Positions 18,011 through 27,156 of a stretch of 64,000 nucleotides of DNA are shown here, in pieces. The stretch is from JAEINY01 sp942490535 (GTDB taxonomy: Bacteria > Bacteroidota > Bacteroidia > Bacteroidales > Marinilabiliaceae), in NCBI GenBank assembly GCA_942490535.1, contig CALNXQ010000005.1, forward strand, positions 806,001 through 870,000, given 5' to 3'. Within the stretch, counting starts at the first letter, position 1. Every line of letters begins with the position of its first letter. Below the pieces are notes generated by a model. It saw nothing but the letters and a program-made list of their open reading frames with translations, did not search any database and was not told the DNA's origin. The translations under genes and the position numbers were made by a program.

Positions 18011-19279
18011 TTATCGTTTTAGAGTTTGGGCATTTACCAATTTGAAAAGTTTATCCGATCGCCGGATTTTCATTTCAACCGGCATACTAAAGCGCTCGCC
18101 TTTTATGGTTTTCTCAACCGGATTAAGATCTACTCGCATTTCCGGTACAGTCATTTGGATAACACCTGTTGTTGGTCCAGTAATCAACACTTCATCTCCA
18201 ACCTTTAATTCTTGTGTTTCCATGAGGAATTCGGCGACTTGAAGCTTGGGGAAATAATTCATTCCTTTACCAATGTAAATCTTCTTTTTGGATGCTTGTG
18301 ATCCATAATTGTGACTCCATTCACCGAGTCTCTGACCCAGGTAATAGCCATCCCAGAAACCACGGTTAAAGACTTCAGCCAGACGCGCGTCCCAATCCTC
18401 AATTTTTTCTTCGTTATAGGTGCCATCAATTACTGCATGAATGGCTTCATTGTAGCACTCACATACCGTTTTGACATATTCAGCTGATCGGGCCCGGCCT
18501 TCAATTTTAAAGACACGTACTCCAGCTTGCATCATTTTATTTAAAAAGTGAATGGTTTTAAGATCTTTGGGAGACATGATGTATTCATTTTCCACATCCA
18601 TTTCCATACCGGATTCTTTCTCATGTACTGTATAACCCCGGCGACAGGGTTGCAGACAGCCACCCCGGTTTGCAGAGGTGTTAAGTTGGTGCAGGCTAAT
18701 GTAGCATTTACCTGAAGTCGCCATGCACAATGCACCATGTGAGAACATTTCTATTTTAATCAGTTCTCCTCTCGGGCCTCTTACATCTTCATCTATGATG
18801 GCCTGATAAATCGCACTCACTTGCTCCATGTTCAGCTCACGTGCCAGAACGACTACATCTGCAAATTTGCTATAAAACTTAAGCGTCTCAATATTAGAAA
18901 TATTAACCTGAGTGGATATGTGGACTTCTACCCCCTTGGTATGTGCATAATTAATGGCGGCCTGATCTGAGGCAATAACCGCCGTTATATTTTCTTCTTT
19001 AGCGACGTCTATAATTTCACGTAGCAAAGGCAACTCTTCGTTGAAGATAACAGTATTGACTGTCAGATATGTTTTTATGTTATTCTCATTGGCTATACGA
19101 ACAATCTCTTTGAGATCCTCTCGTGTAAAATTATGCGATGATCGGGATCGCATATTGAGTTGTTCAATACCAAAATAAACCGAATCTGCCCCTCCTTGAA
19201 TAGCAGCCATTAATGATTCATACGAACCAACAGGCGCCATTATTTCTACATCGCTTCGTTTTAAACTTATTTTTTCCAT
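18011..19279 (-). CDS. U32 family protein, probable tRNA U34 hydroxylation factor (TrhP/YegQ-like)
   Basis: A 422-residue member of the U32 family. It carries the family signature EMFSHGALCMATSGKCYIS followed by GGCLQPCRRGY, whose cysteines probably bind an iron-sulphur cluster. Relatives such as TrhP (YegQ) act with prephenate in forming 5-hydroxyuridine at the wobble base of tRNA; others are annotated as collagenase-like peptidases. The length and the C-terminal beta domain fit the YegQ group. It lies 9 bases after the LTA-synthase-like gene and 9 bases before DUF2797, so it is cotranscribed with them, although no shared function is obvious. Confidence 0.88.
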   Translation of the reverse strand: MEKISLKRSDVEIMAPVGSYESLMAAIQGGADSVYFGIEQLNMRSRSSHNFTREDLKEIVRIANENNIKTYLTVNTVIFNEELPLLREIIDVAKEENITAVIASDQAAINYAHTKGVEVHISTQVNISNIETLKFYSKFADVVVLARELNMEQVSAIYQAIIDEDVRGPRGELIKIEMFSHGALCMATSGKCYISLHQLNTSANRGGCLQPCRRGYTVHEKESGMEMDVENEYIMSPKDLKTIHFLNKMMQAGVRVFKIEGRARSAEYVKTVCECYNEAIHAVIDGTYNEEKIEDWDARLAEVFNRGFWDGYYLGQRLGEWSHNYGSQASKKKIYIGKGMNYFPKLQVAEFLMETQELKVGDEVLITGPTTGVIQMTVPEMRVDLNPVEKTIKGERFSMPVEMKIRRSDKLFKLVNAQTLKR

Positions 19280-19288
19280 TGATTCTAA

Positions 19289-21124
19289 TTACCTTTTTTG
19301 ATGATCGTTTGAAAGGACTTGCAAATAGGCCTTACCCTTTAAACTATCCAACTTATTTTTTGTTCCTTCCATTCGAAGGAAGCGTTTTATTCGATTGTCG
19401 TACAATTGGTAGTGGTCTTTTTCCACATAGCCAAAAGCATCTGAATAGTCAAAAAATGCAAATCCAGCCGAGGTTTTATCTAATATATTCTTACTGAACT
19501 GGAGTTCTGAATTGTGAATGTCCAGTTGTTTTAACAATGTTTGAACCATATCGGTTTGTGATCCAACCTTGGATACGATGGTATCTTTTTTAGCCAACGC
19601 TCCCCCAGTCCACAACATGGGGATTTGGTTGAAACGTTTCATGTCAATGGTGAATTTTTCGGCACCCCCTACCCCATGGTCAGCAATAAGGATAAAGAGT
19701 GTATTATCCCATAATCCTTCAGCCTTCACTTTTTCGAAGAATTCACCCAAACATTTATCGGTATAGTGAATCGAATTATGATAGTCGTTTTCATAGACGC
19801 GTTCCATTGGAACGTCAAATGGTTCATGGCTGCTTAAGGTAAAAAAGAACTTGAAATAGGGCTCGTTGGATTCTTTCATCTCCTCAAACAGCCGGTTAAA
19901 GGTATATTGATCATGAACCCCCCATTTTTCTCCTTGAAATTCGTTTGGAAAATCGTCGATTGAGATAATCTCTTCAAATCCCGCTTGCGTCACAAAGGAA
20001 TTCATGTTCTTAAATTTGATATCACCTCCGTACATGTAGGATAAATCTTGATATCCATGATCCTTTAAAATTTTAGGAAGAAATGGCAGACTCTGTGTTT
20101 TGTCTGGAAATCGTATAATGGAATAGGATGGTAAAACCTGGTATCCGGTTAAGGTCGCAACCAATCCTTTATCTGAGCGGTTAGCCGCTGCATATAGGTT
20201 GGAGAAAAGAATACCTTCTGGAACCAGGTTATTAAAGTTTGGTGTCACCGGCTGGCCTCCTAAGGCTTCTATGGTATGGGCGGCAAAGCTTTCTAAAAGA
20301 ATAATAACAACATTGGGCTTTTCCTTATTAAGTAACTTTGGATAGTCACCTGACTCTTGCATCATTTTTTGAAAAATAGCTTCTGCCTGAGTGTTATCCA
20401 TGAACTTATAGGACTTTTTTGTTACATCCAGGCGTTTCATGGAATAAGCTAAATTCCAAAGTGGATTGATGGCCGCATGGTTCGCAAATCGATAAGTTGA
20501 AAAATAGGCAACTCCGGTATTGATGGGAGCTACACCTAAACTCCCCCGGATGGGTAAAATAAGTAGGGCTCCGGAAAATATAACGACTCCAATTTGGATC
20601 AACCAAATTTTCCACAAGAAAGGATTAGCTGACACATAAGTTTTTACTTTAACCAGTTTTCTGTAAAAAATGATGAAGGCTGCTGAAATAACTGTTAATG
20701 ATAGAAAAAAAGCAAAAATCTCATACCATCTAAGGGATGCCATAACAATAGCAGGAGTTTTTAAGAAATCAATGGCTTCTCCATCCATGTGTCGTCCCCA
20801 GTAGGAGTATAGATTCGTGTCTCCTAAGAGGAATGCTGTTAAGAGTACAATTAATGGATATGATATAATTTCAAAACACGAAGTGCAAATATTTCGACGT
20901 GTCAATAGCACTAGAAATTGTGCTATAAATAGCAGAAACATCAAATATCCCGTGAAGGAAAGATCCATCCTTATCCCCACTAAAAAAGAGCTTAGAATAG
21001 ATAATAATGGTGTGTCGTTTGCGTAGCTGTGATTGAAAAGTATAAAAATCAATCGGTGAACCGTAAAAAAGATCAACCAGAAAAGAAAGGATCTCAGATA
21101 CTTATTTATGAATAGTTTAATCAT
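19289..21124 (-). CDS. LTA-synthase-like sulfatase-fold phosphoglycerol/phosphoethanolamine transferase
   Basis: A 611-residue inner-membrane enzyme: about five membrane segments in the first 200 residues, then a periplasmic alkaline-phosphatase-fold domain. LLESF (Glu278) and ADHGVGG are metal-binding stretches. The nucleophile position, normally Thr in LtaS and many homologues, reads Ser317 in NRSDKGLVAT. Relatives move phosphoglycerol or phosphoethanolamine onto lipids or glycans. It starts a three-gene minus-strand run. In a Gram-negative with polyol-phosphate and phosphonate genes nearby, a glycan-decorating role is plausible but not shown. Confidence 0.87.
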   Translation of the reverse strand: MIKLFINKYLRSFLFWLIFFTVHRLIFILFNHSYANDTPLLSILSSFLVGIRMDLSFTGYLMFLLFIAQFLVLLTRRNICTSCFEIISYPLIVLLTAFLLGDTNLYSYWGRHMDGEAIDFLKTPAIVMASLRWYEIFAFFLSLTVISAAFIIFYRKLVKVKTYVSANPFLWKIWLIQIGVVIFSGALLILPIRGSLGVAPINTGVAYFSTYRFANHAAINPLWNLAYSMKRLDVTKKSYKFMDNTQAEAIFQKMMQESGDYPKLLNKEKPNVVIILLESFAAHTIEALGGQPVTPNFNNLVPEGILFSNLYAAANRSDKGLVATLTGYQVLPSYSIIRFPDKTQSLPFLPKILKDHGYQDLSYMYGGDIKFKNMNSFVTQAGFEEIISIDDFPNEFQGEKWGVHDQYTFNRLFEEMKESNEPYFKFFFTLSSHEPFDVPMERVYENDYHNSIHYTDKCLGEFFEKVKAEGLWDNTLFILIADHGVGGAEKFTIDMKRFNQIPMLWTGGALAKKDTIVSKVGSQTDMVQTLLKQLDIHNSELQFSKNILDKTSAGFAFFDYSDAFGYVEKDHYQLYDNRIKRFLRMEGTKNKLDSLKGKAYLQVLSNDHQKR

Positions 21125-21224
21125 ATCCTTGTGCTAATGTTGTGCAAGTCACAAGTAATTGAATACAAATGTTCTTTGAAAGAATAATGAATTCAATACT
21201 TATGGACAAACAATAAAGATTGTG

Positions 21225-21232
21225 CAAAAGTA
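21225..21232 (-). promoter_or_regulatory. putative -7 box for the LTA-synthase-like operon
   Basis: The minus strand reads TACTTTTG, matching TAnnTTTG, about 100 bases before the ATG. No convincing -33 element is seen. The rest of the 175-base gap to the next gene holds nothing recognisable. Confidence 0.38.
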
Positions 21233-21299
21233 ATGAGATGATTTAAAATGTAATCATGTAATCAGGAGGATCAATAAAAAAAGAATGGATTAATTGAAT

Positions 21300-22400
21300 C
21301 TAAGCCTTTCGGGCTTCTATTTTTTCAAGAAGATACTGTTCCAAATTGGTGACCATTTTATCGATGGAGAAATTTTCCTCCACATGCTTTTTCCCTTTCA
21401 ATCCCAATTCTTTCAGGTTGTTACTTTGAATTAATGAAATAATAGCTTTTTTCAAGCCGGTTGTGTCTCCAGGTTGTATAATACTGCCATGGTCGCCATC
21501 AAGCATCAATTCTGAAACCCCGTTAACTTTTGTGCTGACAGCTGGTAAACCATGGGCAAGTGCTTCCATTAATGAATTAGGCATTCCTTCATATAGGGAC
21601 GGTAACACGAATAAGTCAGCACCATTTAAGAGTGAGGAAACGCTCTTTTGGAACCCAATTAAGTGAACGTTCTCCTGCAAGTGAAGACGATGTATTAAAC
21701 TGTTGAGTTGGTGTTCCAATTTACCCTGACCAGCTATGAAAAAATGAACATGTGGGTATTGTTGAACAACTGATCTTGCGGCCTCGACAAGATGTTGAAA
21801 TCCTTTTTGTCTGGACAATCGCCCTGTTGATAAAACAATAAATGGTTTTTTATTTTGAGGAGGTAGAAGGTTTTCAAAGTTAAAGGTGTCGTTTGAGTTT
21901 ATTTGGGTATTAATACCATTATGTATCACACGCACAAAATCTTTATCCCACCAGCCATAACTGTCATATTCATTTTTAATGGAATAAGTATTTGTAATAA
22001 TACCGTCACAGAAAGGTAAAAACCCCCACTTGTATTTAAAAGAGTTGTGTAGTAATTGAACTCCTTGGCGACTTAAAACAGTAACCCCACCAAGTTCTTT
22101 TGCGACGAATCCGGCCACCCTAACATCTTTATTTTGGCAACCAATGATGACATCAATAGTTTCGGCTTTAATTATTTTTCGCAGTTGAAAATATCCTGGA
22201 ATACTGAAGTCCGTGTATATATTTAGCCTTATAATAGGTATTTGAAGTGTTTTTGCCCGTTCTTCCAGAAGAGAGTGTTTACGACAGCCAATTATAACAG
22301 TGTGCCCCTTATTAATTAATTCTTTGGCAGCAAGAACCATCCATTTCTCACCTCCGCCCCATTTATTTTTACCAATTGAATTAATTAACAAAAGTCTCAT
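21300..22400 (-). CDS. glycosyltransferase family 4
   Basis: GT-B fold retaining glycosyltransferase, 366 residues, cytoplasmic. The N-terminal half has the Gly-rich acceptor-side loop GKNKWGGGEKWM. The donor-binding half starts VLSTGRLSRQKGFQHLVEA and contains the E-x7-E motif in SLYEGMPNSLMEALAHGLP. It is single on the minus strand, divergent from hldD, at the left end of the glycan region. The donor sugar and acceptor cannot be told. The upstream region carries ACAAAATAAAGTG, a partial match to an element repeated in two other glycan-gene leaders. Confidence 0.92.
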   Translation of the reverse strand: MRLLLINSIGKNKWGGGEKWMVLAAKELINKGHTVIIGCRKHSLLEERAKTLQIPIIRLNIYTDFSIPGYFQLRKIIKAETIDVIIGCQNKDVRVAGFVAKELGGVTVLSRQGVQLLHNSFKYKWGFLPFCDGIITNTYSIKNEYDSYGWWDKDFVRVIHNGINTQINSNDTFNFENLLPPQNKKPFIVLSTGRLSRQKGFQHLVEAARSVVQQYPHVHFFIAGQGKLEHQLNSLIHRLHLQENVHLIGFQKSVSSLLNGADLFVLPSLYEGMPNSLMEALAHGLPAVSTKVNGVSELMLDGDHGSIIQPGDTTGLKKAIISLIQSNNLKELGLKGKKHVEENFSIDKMVTNLEQYLLEKIEARKA

Positions 22401-22528
22401 TTATAATTTTTCTACAAAATAAAGTGTTTAATTCAAGTTTCTAAAAGAATTTGCGACAAAGTTTACAAAATGTTATAGCCTGAACATCGAAGATAGTCTT
22501 TTCATTGCATTATCTAAAGGGATACTCT

Positions 22529-22556
22529 TTTGCCTGTTGTTTTATTTTTACCTTTG
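22529..22556 (+). promoter_or_regulatory. putative promoter of hldD
   Basis: TTTG at 22529-22532 and TACCTTTG at 22549-22556; the 16-base spacer is a little short of the usual 19-21. The -7 box ends 25 bases before the chosen hldD ATG, which supports that start over the in-frame codon further upstream. Confidence 0.5.
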
Positions 22557-22581
22557 TATTCATTATCAGAAAGTATTGTTT

Positions 22582-23520
22582 ATGATCATAATAACAGGAG
22601 GTGCCGGATTCATTGGAAGTAATATAGTTAGAGAGCTCAACAAATTAGGTCGCAATGATATTATCATAGTTGATAATTTGGGCCGTTCACAGAAATATCT
22701 TAATCTGAACAGACTTAAGTTTGCAGATTATATCGATAAATCTGAACTACTGGATAAATTACCCCAGCTAGAAAATGTAAGTGCCATTTTACACCAAGGA
22801 GCCTGTTCTTCCACTACTGAAACCGATGCAAATTATTTGATGCGAAACAACTATGATTATTCGAAGCAGTTGTTGCACTACAGTCAAAATCATCAGATTC
22901 CTTTTATTTATGCATCCAGTGCTTCTGTTTATGGTAATGGAGACTTTGGTTTTCGAGAGGATCCTATGTGTGAGTACCCGCTGAATGGCTATGCCTTTTC
23001 CAAATTTTTGTTTGATAATTATGTTCGGCAAAATGTGGATTTAAATAGAACCTCCTCCCAAGTCGTTGGGTTGCGTTATTTCAATGTATTCGGTTATCAG
23101 GAGAATCATAAAGGATCCATGGCTTCAGTCCCTTTTCATTTTTATAACCAGGCTAGTGAAACGAATGAAATAAGGGTCTTTGAAGGGAGTGATAATTTTG
23201 TACGCGATTTTATTTTTGTGGAAGATGTAGTGAAAGTTGTTCGGTTCTTTTTTGAAACTGGTAAAAGTGGCATTTTCAATTGCGGGACTGGACAGGAGCG
23301 TTCTTTTATGGATATGGCTCACATTTTTACAACTCTTCACTCGAACTGTCATATTAATACGGTTCCTTTTCCTGACCATTTAAAAGGAAAATATCAGGCT
23401 TTTACGAAAGCCGATGTGACTAAATTAAGGGAAGTTGGTTATGAGAATCCTTTTCTCTCCTTGGAAGAAGGGATGCAAGCCTATTATCTGGCTTTAAAGG
23501 AAACCAAAGGACTTTTTTAA
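22582..23520 (+). CDS. hldD: ADP-L-glycero-D-manno-heptose 6-epimerase
   Basis: Extended SDR epimerase that makes the ADP-heptose used for LPS core synthesis. From the ATG at 22582 it is 312 residues, the family length. The NAD-binding motif is TGGAGFIGSN; HQGACSSTTETD, ASSASVYG and the catalytic Y-x3-K in YAFSKF are all present and typical of HldD rather than GalE. A start 15 codons upstream would give an unlikely hydrophobic leader that overlaps the promoter box. The GT9 heptosyltransferase-like gene at 38.7 kb agrees with a heptose-containing LPS. The nearest downstream gene is a GT2 enzyme 59 bases away. Confidence 0.92.
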   Translation: MIIITGGAGFIGSNIVRELNKLGRNDIIIVDNLGRSQKYLNLNRLKFADYIDKSELLDKLPQLENVSAILHQGACSSTTETDANYLMRNNYDYSKQLLHYSQNHQIPFIYASSASVYGNGDFGFREDPMCEYPLNGYAFSKFLFDNYVRQNVDLNRTSSQVVGLRYFNVFGYQENHKGSMASVPFHFYNQASETNEIRVFEGSDNFVRDFIFVEDVVKVVRFFFETGKSGIFNCGTGQERSFMDMAHIFTTLHSNCHINTVPFPDHLKGKYQAFTKADVTKLREVGYENPFLSLEEGMQAYYLALKETKGLF

Positions 23521-23579
23521 ATAGATTGCTTTTAATTTGCCATCATTAACATTATCGCCAAAATTCAATTATAGTTATC

Positions 23580-24425
23580 ATGAAATACAATCCGGCTCAG
23601 GCGCTTTCAGTTATTATTACCACCTATAATCAACCTCAATACCTTGAATTAACGTTGTGGGGATTTCATACTCAATCAAATGCTAATTTTGAGGTAATAA
23701 TTGCTGATGATGGTTCTGGAGAAGAAACTAAAAATGTGATTAGCTGGTTTCAAAACAATACGGCATTAAAAATCCAGCATGTTTGGCATGAAGACAATGG
23801 TTTTAGGAAGTGTACCATTCTGAACAAAGCCATTCTTGCTTCTGTGCACGATTATTTATTGTTCACTGATGGTGATTGTATTCCACGAAAAGATTTTATT
23901 GATGTGCATTTGAAAGAAGCTCGGAAAGGTCATTTTTTGAGTGGTGGTTATTTTAAAATGAATGGTGAGGTTTCAGGGAAAGTAACTCCCGAAGTAATTG
24001 CTCAACAAAAACCTTTTCAAAGTAGCTGGTTGCAAAAGAATGGACAGAAGTTTACCTACAAATTTCTGAAGATGACACGTCATAAATGGTTAGTGAAATT
24101 TTTGAATGCCATTACGACTGCTAAACCTACCTGGAATGGTCACAACGTCAGTGGCTGGAAAGAGGATATTATGGCGGTGAATGGTTATAATGAAGATATG
24201 ATGTACGGTGGACTGGACCGTGAATTAGGTGAGCGATTGGAGAATTATGGTGTGAGTGGTGTGCAAATACGTTATTCTGCCATTGTGGTTCATTTAGATC
24301 ATCCCCGACCTTACAAAAAGAAAGATTTGATGGATAAGAACCGGGCCATAAGAAAAAATGTGCGAGATAATGGGGTGAAGTTTGCTGAGAATGGATTGAA
24401 TCAGCATTTGGAAGTGCAACTATAA
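23580..24425 (+). CDS. glycosyltransferase family 2
   Basis: GT-A fold inverting glycosyltransferase of 281 residues without membrane segments. The N-terminal strand-loop SVIITTYNQPQYL and IIADDGSGEET bind the nucleotide sugar; DGDCIP is the DxD-like metal motif. The later part (NGHNVSGWKEDIMAVNGYNEDMMYG, seen as NGYNEDMMYGGLDRELGERL) resembles the galactosyltransferase-type C-terminal domain of chondroitin-polymerase-like enzymes. It follows hldD and precedes a polyol-phosphate transferase. The sugar is unknown. Confidence 0.9.
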   Translation: MKYNPAQALSVIITTYNQPQYLELTLWGFHTQSNANFEVIIADDGSGEETKNVISWFQNNTALKIQHVWHEDNGFRKCTILNKAILASVHDYLLFTDGDCIPRKDFIDVHLKEARKGHFLSGGYFKMNGEVSGKVTPEVIAQQKPFQSSWLQKNGQKFTYKFLKMTRHKWLVKFLNAITTAKPTWNGHNVSGWKEDIMAVNGYNEDMMYGGLDRELGERLENYGVSGVQIRYSAIVVHLDHPRPYKKKDLMDKNRAIRKNVRDNGVKFAENGLNQHLEVQL

Positions 24426-24480
24426 TTGGATATATATCTAAATTGTACTGAATAGTATTCAATTTTAAAATGATTTCTCT

Positions 24481-25566
24481 ATGCATTCAAAGGTTTTTGA
24501 CCAGCAATATGATGTTATTTTTATTACACATCACCTTTATTATATCCCTCAGTTTTTACCCGTTGCTAAAGAACTTCAAAAAAGGAATAAGACTTTTTTG
24601 TTTTTGTTGATGGGAAAAGATTCTCCGGAAAAGAACGATATCGCCAAAGAAGTTTGCTCTCAAAATGCATTTCCCTACCATTTCTATAATACGGGTGATC
24701 CAACGTTTAATTGCCAGTTCATGATTAATGGTGCAAATAGTTTTCCCACTATTAATCTGAAATATAAGTACTCTGCTTTAGTGGTTCATGGTATTGGAAC
24801 GAAAGCCGGCTATTATACAGAGGAACAAAACAAGCATGATATACGGTTTGTGGAAGGAGCTCAACGTGTAGTAATGATTCAAAAGTTATTCCCGGACGCC
24901 AAGTGCCAACTATTCAATGTTGGCTTCGCTAAATTGGATGAAGCTTTTTCAATCTCTGACAATGCGAAACAGCAACTGATTACTTCCTTTAAGTTATCCC
25001 CTGAGAAGAAAACCATACTTTATGCCCCAACCTTTTATCCTAGTTCCATTGATAAAATGCCAACTAATTTTCCGGCAGATTTTTCAGACTATAATTTGAT
25101 TATCAAGCCTCATTTTTTCTCCTTTGAGAAGAAGACTTATAAACATCACTTGCGGAAGTTTAAAAAATGGGCAGCTTACCCCAATGTTTACATGGCCAAT
25201 GCTGCAGATTTTAACCTGGTTCCTTTTATGACTGTATCTGATATCATGATCTCTGATGAATCATCTGCTATTTTCGAATTTGCCGCTTTGAATAAACCGG
25301 TGATAATAAATCGGAATGTGAAGTTTAGATGGACTTATCGGTTGTTCAAATCGAAGATACGCAAACGTATGGATGCTCAAATGGATCCTTTCAAGGAGGT
25401 GGCTTCACCTGTTCACGAATATAGAAACTTAAAATCGGCCCTTGAGAAAGAACTGGAATTTCCGAAAGCAAAAGAAGCGGATCGAAAGCGTATTTGTGAT
25501 CAAGTGGTAGGTATGGTTGATGGGAAAGTATCCCAACGTATTGTGGATATTATGGATTCCTTATAA
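24481..25566 (+). CDS. CDP-glycerol glycerophosphotransferase-family (TagB/TagF-like) polyol-phosphate transferase
   Basis: A 361-residue GT-B-like protein of the CDP-glycerol glycerophosphotransferase family, which in Gram-positives builds teichoic acids from CDP-glycerol or CDP-ribitol. Family stretches are visible: ILYAPTFYP, LIIKPHFFS and SDIMISDESSAIFEFAALNK, the last being the phosphate-binding helix. No membrane helix is present. The convergent neighbour encodes a cytidylyltransferase/reductase likely to supply CDP-ribitol, so ribitol phosphate is the favoured donor; CDP-glycerol or a CMP-phosphonate are alternatives. A bidirectional terminator follows the stop. Confidence 0.82.
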   Translation: MHSKVFDQQYDVIFITHHLYYIPQFLPVAKELQKRNKTFLFLLMGKDSPEKNDIAKEVCSQNAFPYHFYNTGDPTFNCQFMINGANSFPTINLKYKYSALVVHGIGTKAGYYTEEQNKHDIRFVEGAQRVVMIQKLFPDAKCQLFNVGFAKLDEAFSISDNAKQQLITSFKLSPEKKTILYAPTFYPSSIDKMPTNFPADFSDYNLIIKPHFFSFEKKTYKHHLRKFKKWAAYPNVYMANAADFNLVPFMTVSDIMISDESSAIFEFAALNKPVIINRNVKFRWTYRLFKSKIRKRMDAQMDPFKEVASPVHEYRNLKSALEKELEFPKAKEADRKRICDQVVGMVDGKVSQRIVDIMDSL

Positions 25567-25573
25567 TAGAGTA

Positions 25574-25597
25574 GGTCCGGAATTACCGGACCTTTTC
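25574..25597. terminator. terminator between convergent polyol-phosphate genes
   Basis: GGTCCGG, a 5-base loop (AATTA) and CCGGACC form a seven-pair GC-rich stem with TTTTCTTTT on the plus side. It sits in the 41 bases between two converging genes and mainly serves the plus-strand transcript; the minus side has only a weak T-tract. Confidence 0.75.
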
Positions 25598-25607
25598 TTT
25601 TGTCTAT

Positions 25608-26984
25608 TTACTCTTCCTTTAACTTCTTGACATAAATTAGCTGGCCGGTTAGCGTGTGGAGTAGTGTATTGATGGATGCATGAGCTACCTCCTCCACTTT
25701 TAGCAACGTACCTTCAGGTTCTATACCGAAATTTTTTACTCTCATAGGCGTTTCGGTTCGCTCGGGATTAATGCAATTTACGCGTATACCATCTTTCTCC
25801 CACTCTTCAGCTAATGCCTGGGTCAGGTTAACAATAGCTGATTTTGTGGACGAGTAAACCGAATAAAATGCTCGGCCTCTGGTGTAAGAACTGGATGTGT
25901 AATTTAATAAATGCCCTTGAGACGCCGCTAAATAAGGGTAGCTCTCTTTTGCCACGATGATGGCGCCTTTCATATTTATATCCAGATCATCAAAAATAGT
26001 GTCATATTCCATTTGGGCCAGAGGTTGTTTATGTAATACAGCAGCACTGTTTACTACATAATCGATTTGCCCACATTCAGCATTGACTTGTTTTAATTTT
26101 TCGCGCACGATTTCAGCATCTCTGATGTCCACATTGTTTATACTTCGACTAAAGCGGTATACCTTGGCGCCAAATTTACTGGCCAGTTGTGCCGTGGCAC
26201 CACCAATTCCGTCGTTACCTCCGAAAACGACCAATACTTTGTTTTTTAACTGTTCAAAGTCTAGCGTTTTAAAAAGTTCTTTGTGACGTAGCTGGAATAT
26301 CTTATCGGATATAAAAAGATCCAGATTATGGGTTATTTTAATATTTGTCTCATGCCCCTTTACTACATAAACAGGCACATGAGGTAAGTATTTGAGCACC
26401 ACACCACAATCATCGGTGGCTTTAAAATGGGGATCTTTCAAGCCTTTATCATAAGCTTCCTTAATCACCGATAAACGAAAGGCTTGCGGCGTTTGTCCGT
26501 TCATCAGTCGGCTTCGGTCCGGTATCGATACAATTTCATTGTTCTCTACTTCGATAATGGTATCGGTAGCGGGTATGGCTACATCTATAGCGCTATGGGT
26601 CTTTAATGCCGAATATATTGCCCCAAGAATTTGATCGGAGACAAACGGGCGCACCGCGTCATGAAACACCAGACTGATTCTTTCATTTTGGGGTTCAGCC
26701 CAGTAGGCATTGATGGCTGACAAGCTGGAATCATTCCGTGATGCACCACCCAGAAGAATTTTTTTTACTTTATTATAGTGACCCTGGTTCACAATTTCCT
26801 CCATTTCATCAATATAGCCAGCATGCGTTACGATGGCTATTTCATCAATGTAACTTGACTCTTGAAAGGCTTCAATGGTATGCTCAATGATTCGTTTTCC
26901 TGCTACTCTGATAAATTGTTTCGGCTTGTTACTACCGAATCGCACACCACTACCGCCTGCTAATATAACCCCGATCGTCTTCAT
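25608..26984 (-). CDS. bifunctional IspD/TarI-type cytidylyltransferase fused to SDR reductase (probable CDP-ribitol synthesis)
   Basis: A 458-residue fusion. Residues 1 to about 230 are an IspD/TarI-like nucleotidyltransferase (VILAGGSGVRFG, KPKQF, FHDAVRPF, NGQTPQAF). Residues about 245-458 are a short-chain dehydrogenase with a Rossmann motif GGNDGIGGA and the catalytic Y-x3-K in YSSTK. The same architecture is known from Haemophilus capsule enzymes (Bcs1/Acs1), which reduce ribulose 5-phosphate and couple ribitol 5-phosphate to CTP. Being alone, the IspD-like half could in principle serve isoprenoid synthesis, but the fused reductase and the polyol-phosphate transferase opposite argue for CDP-ribitol. 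Its leader shares two sequence blocks with the PEP mutase leader. Confidence 0.83.
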   Translation of the reverse strand: MKTIGVILAGGSGVRFGSNKPKQFIRVAGKRIIEHTIEAFQESSYIDEIAIVTHAGYIDEMEEIVNQGHYNKVKKILLGGASRNDSSLSAINAYWAEPQNERISLVFHDAVRPFVSDQILGAIYSALKTHSAIDVAIPATDTIIEVENNEIVSIPDRSRLMNGQTPQAFRLSVIKEAYDKGLKDPHFKATDDCGVVLKYLPHVPVYVVKGHETNIKITHNLDLFISDKIFQLRHKELFKTLDFEQLKNKVLVVFGGNDGIGGATAQLASKFGAKVYRFSRSINNVDIRDAEIVREKLKQVNAECGQIDYVVNSAAVLHKQPLAQMEYDTIFDDLDINMKGAIIVAKESYPYLAASQGHLLNYTSSSYTRGRAFYSVYSSTKSAIVNLTQALAEEWEKDGIRVNCINPERTETPMRVKNFGIEPEGTLLKVEEVAHASINTLLHTLTGQLIYVKKLKEE

Positions 26985-27076
26985 TTATGATTGTTTTATG
27001 TTCTGTCAATTTCTACCAATTGACGGCTGCTGATTTGTAGACTCACCACTTTCTCAAATCCGCAAAATTTTTTAGT

Positions 27077-27100
27077 ATTAAATAATCATCAAATTAAGTG
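27077..27100 (-). promoter_or_regulatory. leader element shared with the PEP mutase operon (copy 1)
   Basis: A 24-base element matching 31887-31910 at 21 of 24 positions, including the unbroken core AATCATCAAAT. It begins 93 bases before the cytidylyltransferase/SDR start and lies downstream of a -7-like box, so it would be in the transcript leader. The 334-base gap from 26985 to 27318 otherwise holds only promoter-like boxes. Confidence 0.5.
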
Positions 27101-27148
27101 AAAATTTTCCATAGGCTAGGAATGAAATTATGTGTTCATGCATTTATT

Positions 27149-27156
27149 CAAAATTA
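27149..27156 (-). promoter_or_regulatory. putative -7 box for the cytidylyltransferase/SDR gene
   Basis: The minus strand reads TAATTTTG, matching TAnnTTTG, about 165 bases before the start codon. No clear -33 box. If used, the transcript has a long leader that includes the shared element. Confidence 0.35.

Noticed and set aside
18011..19279. Annotation as a collagenase-like peptidase
   Set aside because: U32 proteins of this length with the Cys-rich signature belong to the tRNA-modification group; no evidence for secretion or proteolysis.
24169..24486. A 105-codon minus-strand frame opposite the GT2 gene
   Set aside because: It is antisense to a clear glycosyltransferase and rich in His and Asn from complementary codons; a shadow.
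25608..26984. Annotation as IspD of the MEP isoprenoid pathway
   Set aside because: The fused SDR domain and the polyol-phosphate transferase opposite match CDP-ribitol enzymes better. It cannot be fully excluded without knowing whether another ispD exists.
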